From Nitriliruptoria bacterium (GTDB lineage Bacteria; Actinomycetota; Nitriliruptoria; Euzebyales; Egibacteraceae): a DNA stretch of 36,046 nucleotides. Location of the stretch: positions 1 through 36,046 of the forward strand of contig PUKE01000239.1 of assembly GCA_003550425.1 (NCBI GenBank), written 5' to 3'. A model generated the notes under the pieces. That model saw only the letters and a list, made by a program, of their open reading frames with translations, made no database searches and had not been told where the DNA came from. Positions 8,443 through 15,758 of the stretch are shown piece after piece (position 1 is the first letter of the stretch; each line of letters opens with the position of its first letter). A program made the position numbers and the translations under genes.

Positions 8443-9777
8443 TCAGCCCACCAGGTCCGGCAGCACGGCGGTGGCGATCCCGAAGTAGATGAGCAGGCCG
8501 GTGGCGTCGACGAGCGTGGTGATGAGCGGTGCGCTGACCACGGCCGGGTCGATGCCGATCCGCTTGGCGACCATGGGCAGGAAGGCGCCGGCGAGCGTCG
8601 CCCAGACGCAGATCAGCAGCAGCGTCGAGGAGATGACGAGCCCGAACTGCGCGTCCTGGTACAGCGACACGGGCACGAAGGCCACCAGGGCGAGCATCAG
8701 GCCGAGCATCGCGCCCGCGGCCAGCTCCTTGCCGACCACGCGGGGCAGGTCGCGGAAGCGGACCTCCCCGACCGCCATGGCGCGGATGACCACGGTGGCC
8801 GCCTGCGATCCGGAGTTGCCACCGGTGTCGATCAGCAGGGGGATGAACAGGCCGAGGGTGACGACCGCCTCGAGGGTCTCCTCGAACTGGTCGAGGACGG
8901 TGACGGTCAGCGTGGCCGCGATGCCCAGCACCAGCAGCCAGGGGGCGCGCTTGCGCGCCAGGGCGAAGGGCCCGACCGCGAGGTAGGGACGCCCGAGCGG
9001 CTCGGCACCACCACCGCGGACGATGTCCTCGGTGCCCTCCTCCTCGAGGACCTCCATCGCGTCGTCGACGGTGATGATGCCCACCAGCCGGTCCTCGTGG
9101 TCGACGACCGGCAGCGCGATCAGGTCGGCCTCCTGGATCAGCCGGGCGGCCTGCTCGCGGTCCTCGTCGACGCGCACGCTGTGCACGTCGGGGGTCATGA
9201 TGTCGGCCAGGCGGGTGCCGCCCGCGTTGAGCACGAGGTCGCGGAGGCTGACGACGCCGAGCAGCCCGCGCTGGTCGTCGGTGACCGGCAGGAGGTAGAC
9301 CGTCTCGGCGTCGGCCCCGAGCCGTCGGATCTTGGCGAGGGCGTCGGCGACGGTCATCGAGGCGCGCAGGTTGACGTACTCCGGGGTCATCAGCCGTCCG
9401 GCCGAGTCCTCCGGGTAGCCCAGCAGCACCGCGGTCATGTGGCGCTCCTGGGGGCTCAAGCCCGCCTGGAGGCGGCGCGCGACCGTCGCGGGCACCTCGT
9501 CGAGCAGCTGGGCCCGGTCGTCGGGGCTCATCTCCTCGACGAGGTGCTGCACCTGATGGTCGCGCAGCCCCTCGAGCAGCTCCTGCTGCAGCCCCGGGTC
9601 GAGCGCCTCGAAGACCTCGAGCGCGCGCCCCTTGTCGAGCAGGCGGAAGGGCACGGCCCGCTCGGCCGGCGACAGGCGGGCGAGCTCGTCGGCGATGTCG
9701 AGCGTGCCGGTCTCCTCGAGCCATGAGCGCAGCTCGTCGAGGTCCTGGCTGCGGGTCAACTCTTCCAGCGAGCTCAT
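8443..9777 (-). CDS. mgtE: Magnesium transporter MgtE
   Basis: Inner-membrane Mg2+ channel, 445 residues, starting at ATG 9777 with GGAG nine bases upstream; an in-frame GTG at 9783 is too close to that site. Residues 1-130 form the MgtE N-terminal helical domain (LSPAERAVPFRLLDKGRALEVFEALD). Residues about 135-260 are two CBS domains (LPVTDDQRGLLGVVSLRDLV; LPVVDHEDRLVGIITVDDAMEVL) that sense Mg2+. The C-terminal five-helix channel carries the signature IDTGGNSGSQA. A TAGCAT -10-like element lies at 9822-9817. The 135-bp leader appears too short for an M-box riboswitch. Confidence 0.95.
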   Translation of the reverse strand: MSSLEELTRSQDLDELRSWLEETGTLDIADELARLSPAERAVPFRLLDKGRALEVFEALDPGLQQELLEGLRDHQVQHLVEEMSPDDRAQLLDEVPATVARRLQAGLSPQERHMTAVLLGYPEDSAGRLMTPEYVNLRASMTVADALAKIRRLGADAETVYLLPVTDDQRGLLGVVSLRDLVLNAGGTRLADIMTPDVHSVRVDEDREQAARLIQEADLIALPVVDHEDRLVGIITVDDAMEVLEEEGTEDIVRGGGAEPLGRPYLAVGPFALARKRAPWLLVLGIAATLTVTVLDQFEETLEAVVTLGLFIPLLIDTGGNSGSQAATVVIRAMAVGEVRFRDLPRVVGKELAAGAMLGLMLALVAFVPVSLYQDAQFGLVISSTLLLICVWATLAGAFLPMVAKRIGIDPAVVSAPLITTLVDATGLLIYFGIATAVLPDLVG

Positions 9778-9912
9778 GGGCACCGGCTCCGCGGGCGGCG
9801 ACCGTCGGACGCGCTCATGCTAGGCCCACGCCGCTCCCACGCAGCGCCGGCAACGACGACCGAGCGGTCAGGAGCCGTCATGTCGCCTCGGGGGCTGACC
9901 GCCGCCACGCGG

Positions 9913-10044
9913 TCACTCGCAGCACTTGCCGACCCAGCCGCAGCCGTCGCAGCGGCCGTGCGCGCCCTCGGGTCGCAGCACCGCGGAGAAGCAGGCGGGG
10001 CACAGCTCGCCCGCCTGGTTGCCACACGCTGGGGTGTCCGCCAT
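9913..10044 (-). CDS. Zinc-ribbon microprotein (43 aa)
   Basis: Reading from ATG 10044 to TGA 9913 gives MADTPACGNQAGELCPACFS and a tail ending GWVGKCCE. The paired motifs CPAC (residues 15-18) and CDGC (32-35) are the classic four-cysteine zinc-ribbon layout. There are three more cysteines: C7 and a C-terminal CC before the last residue. The ribosome binding site GAGGAG is ideally spaced, six to seven bases upstream. A TATCCT -10-like element lies at 10105-10100, downstream of the Rpf gene's terminator, so it seems to be a separate unit; mgtE follows 135 bp on. I do not recognise a named family; a rubredoxin-like or nucleic-acid-binding role is a guess. Confidence 0.72.
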   Translation of the reverse strand: MADTPACGNQAGELCPACFSAVLRPEGAHGRCDGCGWVGKCCE

Positions 10045-10158
10045 CGTCGTCTCCTCTGCGTCGCCTGGGCACCTCGAGCCGAGGGGTGGTCCGCCGGGGA
10101 GGATAGGCAGGGTGGCGTCGGCTGCCGCGCAGGCGCGGACGCGCCCGCCCCGCGCCGC

Positions 10159-10208
10159 CGCAGGCGGGAGGGGCCGGGCGCCTGATGGCGCCCGGCCCCT
10201 CCCGCCTG
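10159..10208 (-). terminator. Long perfect hairpin downstream of the LysM/Rpf gene
   Basis: Arms 10159-10181 and 10186-10208 are perfectly complementary over 23 bp with a TGAT loop. It begins 22 bp after the Rpf gene's stop and has no U-tract. An intrinsic terminator is the simplest reading. Confidence 0.85.
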
Positions 10209-10230
10209 CGATCGATCGGCCCGCGAGGCG

Positions 10231-10977
10231 CTAGCGCAGGCCCAGCGCGCGGGAGCACGCGGGCCAGGCGCCCCAGCCCTGGCTGGCCAGCACGTTCTCG
10301 GCGATGGCGATCTGCTGGGCGCGCGAGGCCTGGTGGGCGTTCGGCGCGTACTGCTGACCGCCGTGCGCCGCCCAGGTCTGCGGGTGGAACTGCAGGCCGC
10401 CGTAGTAGCCGTTGCCGGTGTTGATCGACCAGTCGCCGTTCGACTCGCACTGGGCCAGACGGTCCCAGGTGCTGCCGGCGACCGCACCACTGGGCTCCGG
10501 CTCGGGTGCCGGCTCCGGCTCGGGCTCGGGCTCGGGCGCCGGCTCAGGCTCCGGCTCAGGCTCCGGCTCAGGCTCCGGCTCCGGCTCCGGCTCCGGCTCG
10601 GGCTCGGGCTCCGGCTCGGGCTCGGGCTCGGGCTCGGGCGCCGGCCGGGGCTCTGCCTGTGGCTGTGCCGCCGCGACCTGCCGCTGGTCCTCGGGCGGGA
10701 TGAGGAGCACCTGACCCGGCAGGATCAGGTTGGGGTCGTCGAGCTTGGAGTTGACGTCGAAGAGGAGCTCCCACGTGGTGTCGAAGCTCTCCGCGATGGC
10801 GCTGAGCGTGTCGCCGCGCTCGACGGTGTGCTCCTCGGCGTCCTCGAGCTCCAGGTCCTCGGCGAAGGCGGGCGCGCCGACCAGCGCGCCGGCCAGGACG
10901 ACCCCGGCGATGGCCATCGGGGCGGCCTGGACGTGACGCTGACGTCCACGCGCCCCCTGCCGGTGAGGCAAGTCCAT
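10231..10977 (-). CDS. Secreted LysM-Rpf cell-wall hydrolase
   Basis: Probably cleaves peptidoglycan outside the cell, as resuscitation-promoting factors do; 248 residues from ATG 10977 with GGAG five bases upstream. Residues 1-39 are a signal peptide (basic start, then [19 protein letters not shown]). Residues about 48-95 are a LysM domain ([16 protein letters not shown] to PGQVLLIPP). Residues about 108-163 are a Pro-Glu dipeptide linker. The C-terminal 78 residues are an Rpf/transglycosylase-like domain with the catalytic glutamate in AQCESNGDW, and [10 protein letters not shown]. LysM precedes Rpf, the reverse of Micrococcus luteus Rpf. A very strong terminator follows. I see no ydaO-type c-di-AMP riboswitch in the 198-bp leader. 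Confidence 0.92.
   Translation of the reverse strand: MDLPHRQGARGRQRHVQAAPMAIAGVVLAGALVGAPAFAEDLELEDAEEHTVERGDTLSAIAESFDTTWELLFDVNSKLDDPNLILPGQVLLIPPEDQRQVAAAQPQAEPRPAPEPEPEPEPEPEPEPEPEPEPEPEPEPEPEPEPAPEPEPEPEPAPEPEPSGAVAGSTWDRLAQCESNGDWSINTGNGYYGGLQFHPQTWAAHGGQQYAPNAHQASRAQQIAIAENVLASQGWGAWPACSRALGLR
10493..10650. repeat. Hexanucleotide tract encoding the Glu-Pro linker
   Basis: About 25 near-perfect copies of a 6-bp unit, GGCTCC/GGCTCG on the plus strand, interrupted by a few Ala codons (GGCGCC). Each unit encodes Glu-Pro in the Rpf protein. Because the unit is a multiple of three, slippage would change linker length without shifting frame. Confidence 0.9.
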
Positions 10978-11175
10978 GCTGGCTCCGTTCGTCGTTGGGA
11001 GACGGGCCGCGCTGCTCGTCGCTCGCCGCTGCGGGCCCGTCGCGGTGCGGACCCCTCATGGATCCCGCTACCGTGAGACGGCGTCACGCTACGCGGCCCC
11101 CCGCAGCCCGCCGCGGGGCCGGCCCTGCCCGTGCGGGCAGGGATCAGCCGATCGGACAGGGCGAGGAGCCAGGCG

Positions 11176-11619
11176 ATGCGACCCTCCCTCGCGCGGCTCT
11201 ATCAGGTGGTCACGAGCAGCACCGCGCCGGTCTGGCTCGCGCTCATCCTCGCCCCTCGCTCGCGCCTGGCGCGGCGGCTGGCCGCCGTCGCGCCCGCCCT
11301 CGCCGCGGGCCTCGGCGCGGTCTACGGCGGACTGCTGGTGGCCTCCAGCCGAGATGGCGAGCGCGTCGACTTTCGCAGTGCTGACAGCGTTCGCGCCGGA
11401 CTCGCCAGTGGCCCGGGGTTCGTGGCCGGCTGGACGCACATGGTGGCGCTCGACCTCGTCGCCGGGCGCTGGATCTGGGAGACGGGGCTCACCGAGGGAC
11501 GCTCCACGCGCGTCGCGCTGCTGCTCACCTGGTTCACCGGGCCGCTCGGCGTGCTGTGGTTCGCCGCGCAGCGACGCCTGCGGCCGCGCCCATCGACATC
11601 GGCGCGGCCGACTGGCTGA
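11176..11619 (+). CDS. ABA4-like (DUF4281) membrane protein
   Basis: A 147-residue protein with about four membrane segments, starting at ATG 11176, seven bases after GAGGAG. The segments GWTHMVALDLVAGRWIW and LLLTWFTGPLGVLWF match my memory of the ABA4-like family, named for the plant protein needed for neoxanthin formation. The bacterial function is unknown to me and no carotenoid gene is nearby. It is divergent from the Rpf gene and converges on the Mo-cofactor enzyme with a 9-bp gap; a weak 6-bp hairpin (11606-11625) spans that gap. Confidence 0.72.
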   Translation: MRPSLARLYQVVTSSTAPVWLALILAPRSRLARRLAAVAPALAAGLGAVYGGLLVASSRDGERVDFRSADSVRAGLASGPGFVAGWTHMVALDLVAGRWIWETGLTEGRSTRVALLLTWFTGPLGVLWFAAQRRLRPRPSTSARPTG

Positions 11620-11628
11620 TCGGCCAAG

Positions 11629-13203
11629 TCAGGAACCTCGTCCCTCTGGCTCCACGGTGACGCTGACGCGGTGCCAACCGGTCGCCCCATCGGGGCGCGG
11701 GTCGCTGCGCTCGCCGGTCTGCGGCTCGCCGTCGCCGCCGATGACCCGCGCCTCGAGGGTGTGCGAGCCGGGCTCCGCGGGCCACCGCAGGTGCCATTGG
11801 CGCCATGACGCTGGGCCCAGGGCCTGACCCAACTGCGCCTCCTGCCAGTCGCCGCCGTCGATGCGGACCTCGACTGCATCGACGCCCTCCACGGGCGCCC
11901 AGGCGACGCCGGCGATCGCCTGCTCCCCGGCAGCGAGCGACTGCCCCGCTCGCGGGACGTCGATGCGCGCCGATCGTCGGATCGGGGCCTCCTTGGCCCA
12001 GCCGCGCGGCACCCAGTAGGCGTCGTAGTCCCAGGTGGTCAGCTCGATCTCGGCCAGCCACTTCGTGGCAGACACGTACCCGTAGAGGCCCGCGACCACG
12101 AGCCGGGCCGGGAAGCCGTGCCGCGCCGGCAGCGCCTCGCCGTTCATGCCGATCGCCACCAGCGCCTCGCGGCCGTCCAGCGCGGCCAGCGGGAAGCCGG
12201 CGTCCCAGCCGTCGGTCGCCCGCCCCACGACCTGCTCGGCGCCCGGCAGCGGTCCGGCGCGCTCCAGCAGGTCCGCGAGGGGCACCCCGGTCCAGCGGGC
12301 GGTGCCCACGAGGTCGCCGCCGACCTCGTTGGACACGCAGGCCAGCGTCACGTCGGCCTCGCGCTGCGGCATCGCGAGCAGCTGCTCGTAGGTGATCGTC
12401 AAGGGCTGCTCCACCAGGCCGTGGATCCGCAGGACCCAGCCGTCGGCGTCCACGCGGGGCACGGTCACGGCCGTGTCGATGCGATAGAAGTCGTCGTTGG
12501 GGGTGAGGACCGGCGACAGGCCGTCCAGGCCACCGCGCACCTCGCGCGGCACGGGCCCGGCGGCGCGCGCTGGCTCGGGCAGCGCCACGTCCTGCGGCTC
12601 CAGCGCCAGCACGCGGCGCGCCCCCAGCCAGCGGCCCCCGGCGGTGGCGAGCACCGCCACCGCACCGAGGGCGGCCATGCCCTGCAGGAGCCGACGACGC
12701 TCCGCCGCCTGCCCGGGATCGGCGGGCGCGGCCCGGGAGGGCACCGCTCGGGGCACCACCGCGGAGCCGAGCGCGACGAGCCGCAGCAGCGCACCGGTGA
12801 CCAGTCCCGCGGGGATGACTGGCAGCGCGGCGAGCTGCTCGCCGGTGCTCAACGCCGGCCCGGCGCCAAGCGCAGCCGCCGAGGCGACCAGGGCCGAGGC
12901 CAGCCCCCAGCGCCCGCGAGCGAGGGCCCCCAGCCCACCGCCGAGGGCCAGCACCACCACGATGACCGCGGTCACCGTCAGCGGGCGCGCCGCAGCCCCG
13001 AGGGCGTCGATCGTGGCCGTGGCCAGACCGCCGGGCGCCAGCACGATGAGGGTCTCGGCGAGCGCCTCCACCGGCGAGCGCACGCCCAGCGCGCCGGCGG
13101 CCAGCTCCGAGGTGCCCAGACCGGCCGCGGTCGCCCCTGCCCCCAGCAGCGCCGCCGTCGGCGCCGGTGGAGGTCCCCTGTGCTCCAGATCCACGGGGCT
13201 CAC
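11629..13203 (-). CDS. Membrane-anchored molybdopterin-dependent oxidoreductase, sulfite-oxidase fold
   Basis: A 524-residue protein if read from GTG 13203; GTG 13194 is an equally plausible start. Residues 1 to about 190 contain five or six hydrophobic segments. The remainder is an oxidoreductase domain: NDDFYRIDTAVTVP, the molybdenum-ligating cysteine in VTLACVSNEVGG, the cofactor-binding RHGFPARLVVAGLYGYVSATKWL, and a C-terminal dimerisation-type beta domain (VRIDGGDW to HTLEARVIGGDG). The catalytic part is probably extracytoplasmic. The substrate cannot be told; no cytochrome or molybdopterin synthesis gene is adjacent. It is divergent from ppk1. Confidence 0.9.
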   Translation of the reverse strand: MSPVDLEHRGPPPAPTAALLGAGATAAGLGTSELAAGALGVRSPVEALAETLIVLAPGGLATATIDALGAAARPLTVTAVIVVVLALGGGLGALARGRWGLASALVASAAALGAGPALSTGEQLAALPVIPAGLVTGALLRLVALGSAVVPRAVPSRAAPADPGQAAERRRLLQGMAALGAVAVLATAGGRWLGARRVLALEPQDVALPEPARAAGPVPREVRGGLDGLSPVLTPNDDFYRIDTAVTVPRVDADGWVLRIHGLVEQPLTITYEQLLAMPQREADVTLACVSNEVGGDLVGTARWTGVPLADLLERAGPLPGAEQVVGRATDGWDAGFPLAALDGREALVAIGMNGEALPARHGFPARLVVAGLYGYVSATKWLAEIELTTWDYDAYWVPRGWAKEAPIRRSARIDVPRAGQSLAAGEQAIAGVAWAPVEGVDAVEVRIDGGDWQEAQLGQALGPASWRQWHLRWPAEPGSHTLEARVIGGDGEPQTGERSDPRPDGATGWHRVSVTVEPEGRGS

Positions 13204-13313
13204 CCTACCCCGCAGGACCAGCCTCACCCGCAGCGCCCGATCGCCATCGGCCTGCCCCGCAGCCGCAGGCACTAGGCGCGCTGACCGGCGCCCTGTACGA
13301 TGCGGTGTCCATC

Positions 13314-15476
13314 ATGTCCGACGCCATGACGCACCACCAGGCCCAGACGGGCGCCCGGGGCACCGCCACCGGGAGGACGAGCCTGCGCCCGGTGCCCGAC
13401 CTCGACGATCCCGCGCTGTACGTCAACCGCGAGCTGTCATGGCTCGAGTTCAACCGGCGGGTCCTGGCCCAGGCCACCGACTCGACGGTCCCGCTCCTCG
13501 AGCGCTTGCGCTTCGTGGCGATCTTCGCGAGCAACCTCGACGAGTTCTTCATGGTGCGCGTGGCCGGGCTGAAGCAGCGGCATGAGGCCGGCTCGACCCG
13601 GCAGGCCATCGATGGCATGACGCCCGGCGAGCAGCTCGAGGCGATCTCGCGCCGCCTGCGGCCCCTGGTGACCACCGCCACCGAGGTCTTGCACGACCAG
13701 CTGCTGCCGCTGCTGGCGCGCGAGGGGATCGCGGTGCGCTCGGCCTCGGACCTCGACGCGGCCGAGGACGCGGCGCTCACGCGCGAGTTCGACGAGGAGA
13801 TCTTCCCGGTGCTCACCCCCTTGGCGGTGGACCCCGGGCACCCCTTCCCCTACATCTCGAACCTGTCGCTGTCGCTCGCGGTCACGATCCGCAACCCCGA
13901 CACGGGGCAGCGGCGCTTCGCACGCGTGAAGGTGCCGAGCGTCCTGCCCCGCTTCGTGGCGCTGCCCGACGGCTGCTCCTTCGTGCCGCTCGAGGAGGTC
14001 ATCGAGTCGCGACTCGACCGGCTCTTCCCCGGCATGGAGGTCCTCGAGGCCCACGCCTTCCGCGTGACGCGCAACAGCGACATGGATCTCGAGGAGGAGG
14101 AGGCCGAGGACCTCCTGATGGCCGTCGAGGAGACGCTGCGTCGGCGCCGCTTCGGCGCGGTGGTGCGGCTGGAGGTCGCCTCCTCCATGCCCCAGCGCGT
14201 GCGTCGCACCCTGGCCGACGAGCTGGACGTCACCGACGACGACGTGTACCGGTCCGAGGGGCTGCTGGGCCTCCACGACCTGTCCGAGCTGGCGGACCTG
14301 GACCGACCCGACCTGAAGTGGGAGCCCTTCGAGCCGGCCACCCCGCCGGTGTTCGCCAACGCCGAGCGCAACGAGGACATGTTCGCGGCGATCCGCCACG
14401 GCGACGTCCTCGTGCATCACCCCTACGACAGCTTCGAGGGGTCGGTGCAGCGGTTCATCACCGCCGCCGCCGACGACCCCGACGTGCTGGCCATCAAGCA
14501 GACCCTGTACCGCACCTCGGGGGACTCGCCGGTGGTGCATGCCCTCATCCGCGCCGCCGAGGCCGGCAAGGGGGTCGTGGCGCTCATCGAGCTCAAGGCG
14601 CGCTTCGACGAGGAGGCCAACATCAACTGGGCGCGCCGGCTGGAGCGCACCGGCGTCCACGTGGTGTACGGCCTCGTCGGGCTCAAGACCCACACCAAGA
14701 CCTCGCTGGTGGTGCGCCGCGATCCCGACGGGATCCGCCGCTACGCCCACATCGGCACCGGCAACTACAACCCGAAGACCGCCAAGCTCTACACCGACCT
14801 CGGCCTGTTCACCTGCGACGGCGAGATCGGGGCGGACCTCACCGACCTGTTCAACGTGCTGACCGGCTACGCCCGGCGCGTGGGCTATCGCGAGCTGATG
14901 GTCGCGCCGACGACGCTGCGCGAGGGCATCCGCGAGCGGATCCAGCGCGAGATCGATGCGGAGGCCAGCGGGGAGCGTCGCGGGCTGATCCGGCTCAAGG
15001 TGAACAGCCTCATCGATCGCGAGCTCATCCAGGACCTGTACCGCGCGTCCGCGGCCGGGGTGCGCTGCGAGCTGCTCGTGCGCGGCATCTGCGGGCTCCG
15101 CCCCGAGGTCCCCGACGTGAGCGACCGCATCCGGGTCATCTCGGTGGTGGGGCGCCTGCTCGAGCACAGCCGCATCTGGCAGTTCGGGCCCGAGGAGGTC
15201 TGGATCGGCTCGGCCGACTGGATGGAGCGCAACCTGGACCGGCGGGTCGAGGCGATGACCCCCGTCAAGGACCCGGGGCTGCGCGACGAGCTGATCTGGG
15301 TGCTCGACCTCATGCTGGCCGACAACGTCCAGGCCTGGCGCCTGGCCGCCGACGGCTCCTGGGCGCAGCGCTTCCCCGGCGACGGCGAGGCGCCCATCGA
15401 CAGCCAGCACCTGCTCATGGCGCGTGCCCGCGCCTTGGCCGAGGGCCGCCCCGACCCGGCTGACGGCCTGCCGTAG
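13314..15476 (+). CDS. ppk1: Polyphosphate kinase 1
   Basis: Reversibly polymerises the gamma phosphate of ATP into polyphosphate; 720 residues. The N-terminal domain begins YVNRELSWLEFNRRVL, followed by the middle domain and two phospholipase-D-like catalytic domains. The autophosphorylated histidine is H460 in GLKTHTK, followed by RRYAHIGTGNYNPKTA, and the second histidine is H618 in LEHSRIW; their spacing matches E. coli H435/H592 within one residue. The start is uncertain among GTG 13305, ATG 13314 and ATG 13326: no good ribosome binding site is visible, and a TACGAT -10-like element at 13296-13301 lies so close that the leader must be very short. No ppx is adjacent. Confidence 0.95.
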   Translation: MSDAMTHHQAQTGARGTATGRTSLRPVPDLDDPALYVNRELSWLEFNRRVLAQATDSTVPLLERLRFVAIFASNLDEFFMVRVAGLKQRHEAGSTRQAIDGMTPGEQLEAISRRLRPLVTTATEVLHDQLLPLLAREGIAVRSASDLDAAEDAALTREFDEEIFPVLTPLAVDPGHPFPYISNLSLSLAVTIRNPDTGQRRFARVKVPSVLPRFVALPDGCSFVPLEEVIESRLDRLFPGMEVLEAHAFRVTRNSDMDLEEEEAEDLLMAVEETLRRRRFGAVVRLEVASSMPQRVRRTLADELDVTDDDVYRSEGLLGLHDLSELADLDRPDLKWEPFEPATPPVFANAERNEDMFAAIRHGDVLVHHPYDSFEGSVQRFITAAADDPDVLAIKQTLYRTSGDSPVVHALIRAAEAGKGVVALIELKARFDEEANINWARRLERTGVHVVYGLVGLKTHTKTSLVVRRDPDGIRRYAHIGTGNYNPKTAKLYTDLGLFTCDGEIGADLTDLFNVLTGYARRVGYRELMVAPTTLREGIRERIQREIDAEASGERRGLIRLKVNSLIDRELIQDLYRASAAGVRCELLVRGICGLRPEVPDVSDRIRVISVVGRLLEHSRIWQFGPEEVWIGSADWMERNLDRRVEAMTPVKDPGLRDELIWVLDLMLADNVQAWRLAADGSWAQRFPGDGEAPIDSQHLLMARARALAEGRPDPADGLP

Positions 15477-15497
15477 CCCCCGGACGCCCGAGCGCCA

Positions 15498-15569
15498 GCC
15501 GGGCTCCCCGGCGATCGGCCGGCCGGGCTCCCGGGTGATCGGTCCGCCAGGCTCCCGGGCGATCGCGCC
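15498..15569. repeat. Three tandem 24-bp repeats after ppk1
   Basis: Units 15498-15521, 15522-15545 and 15546-15569 share the core GGCTCCCGGG followed by GATCG, with a few substitutions each. The array lies in the 282-bp gap between ppk1 and the ABC transporter operon, 21 bp after the ppk1 stop. The rest of the gap (15570-15758) shows only a weak TACGGT -10-like element at 15658-15663. Confidence 0.85.
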
Positions 15570-15758
15570 GCCGCGGGCCGCACGGATCTGAGGCAGCCCC
15601 CAGCGAAGGTGAGGCAGGCCGAGGCGCCTGGGCGTGGGGATCCGACGGCCCGCCGGGTACGGTCGGGGGCTGGCGTGCAGCCGTGTGGCTGCGCCCCCGA
15701 TGATCGGTCTCCCCGGCGCCCCTCGCGGTCGCGCCGGCTCGACGGCAGGAGCAGGCAG

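Noticed and set aside
9778-9912. M-box magnesium riboswitch upstream of mgtE
   Set aside because: The gap is shorter than a typical M-box and no matching stems were seen, only a -10-like TAGCAT.
10978-11175. ydaO-type c-di-AMP riboswitch upstream of the Rpf gene, as in Streptomyces rpfA
   Set aside because: None of the conserved riboswitch segments could be found on the minus strand. Only an unrelated 8-bp hairpin (11123-11142) is present.
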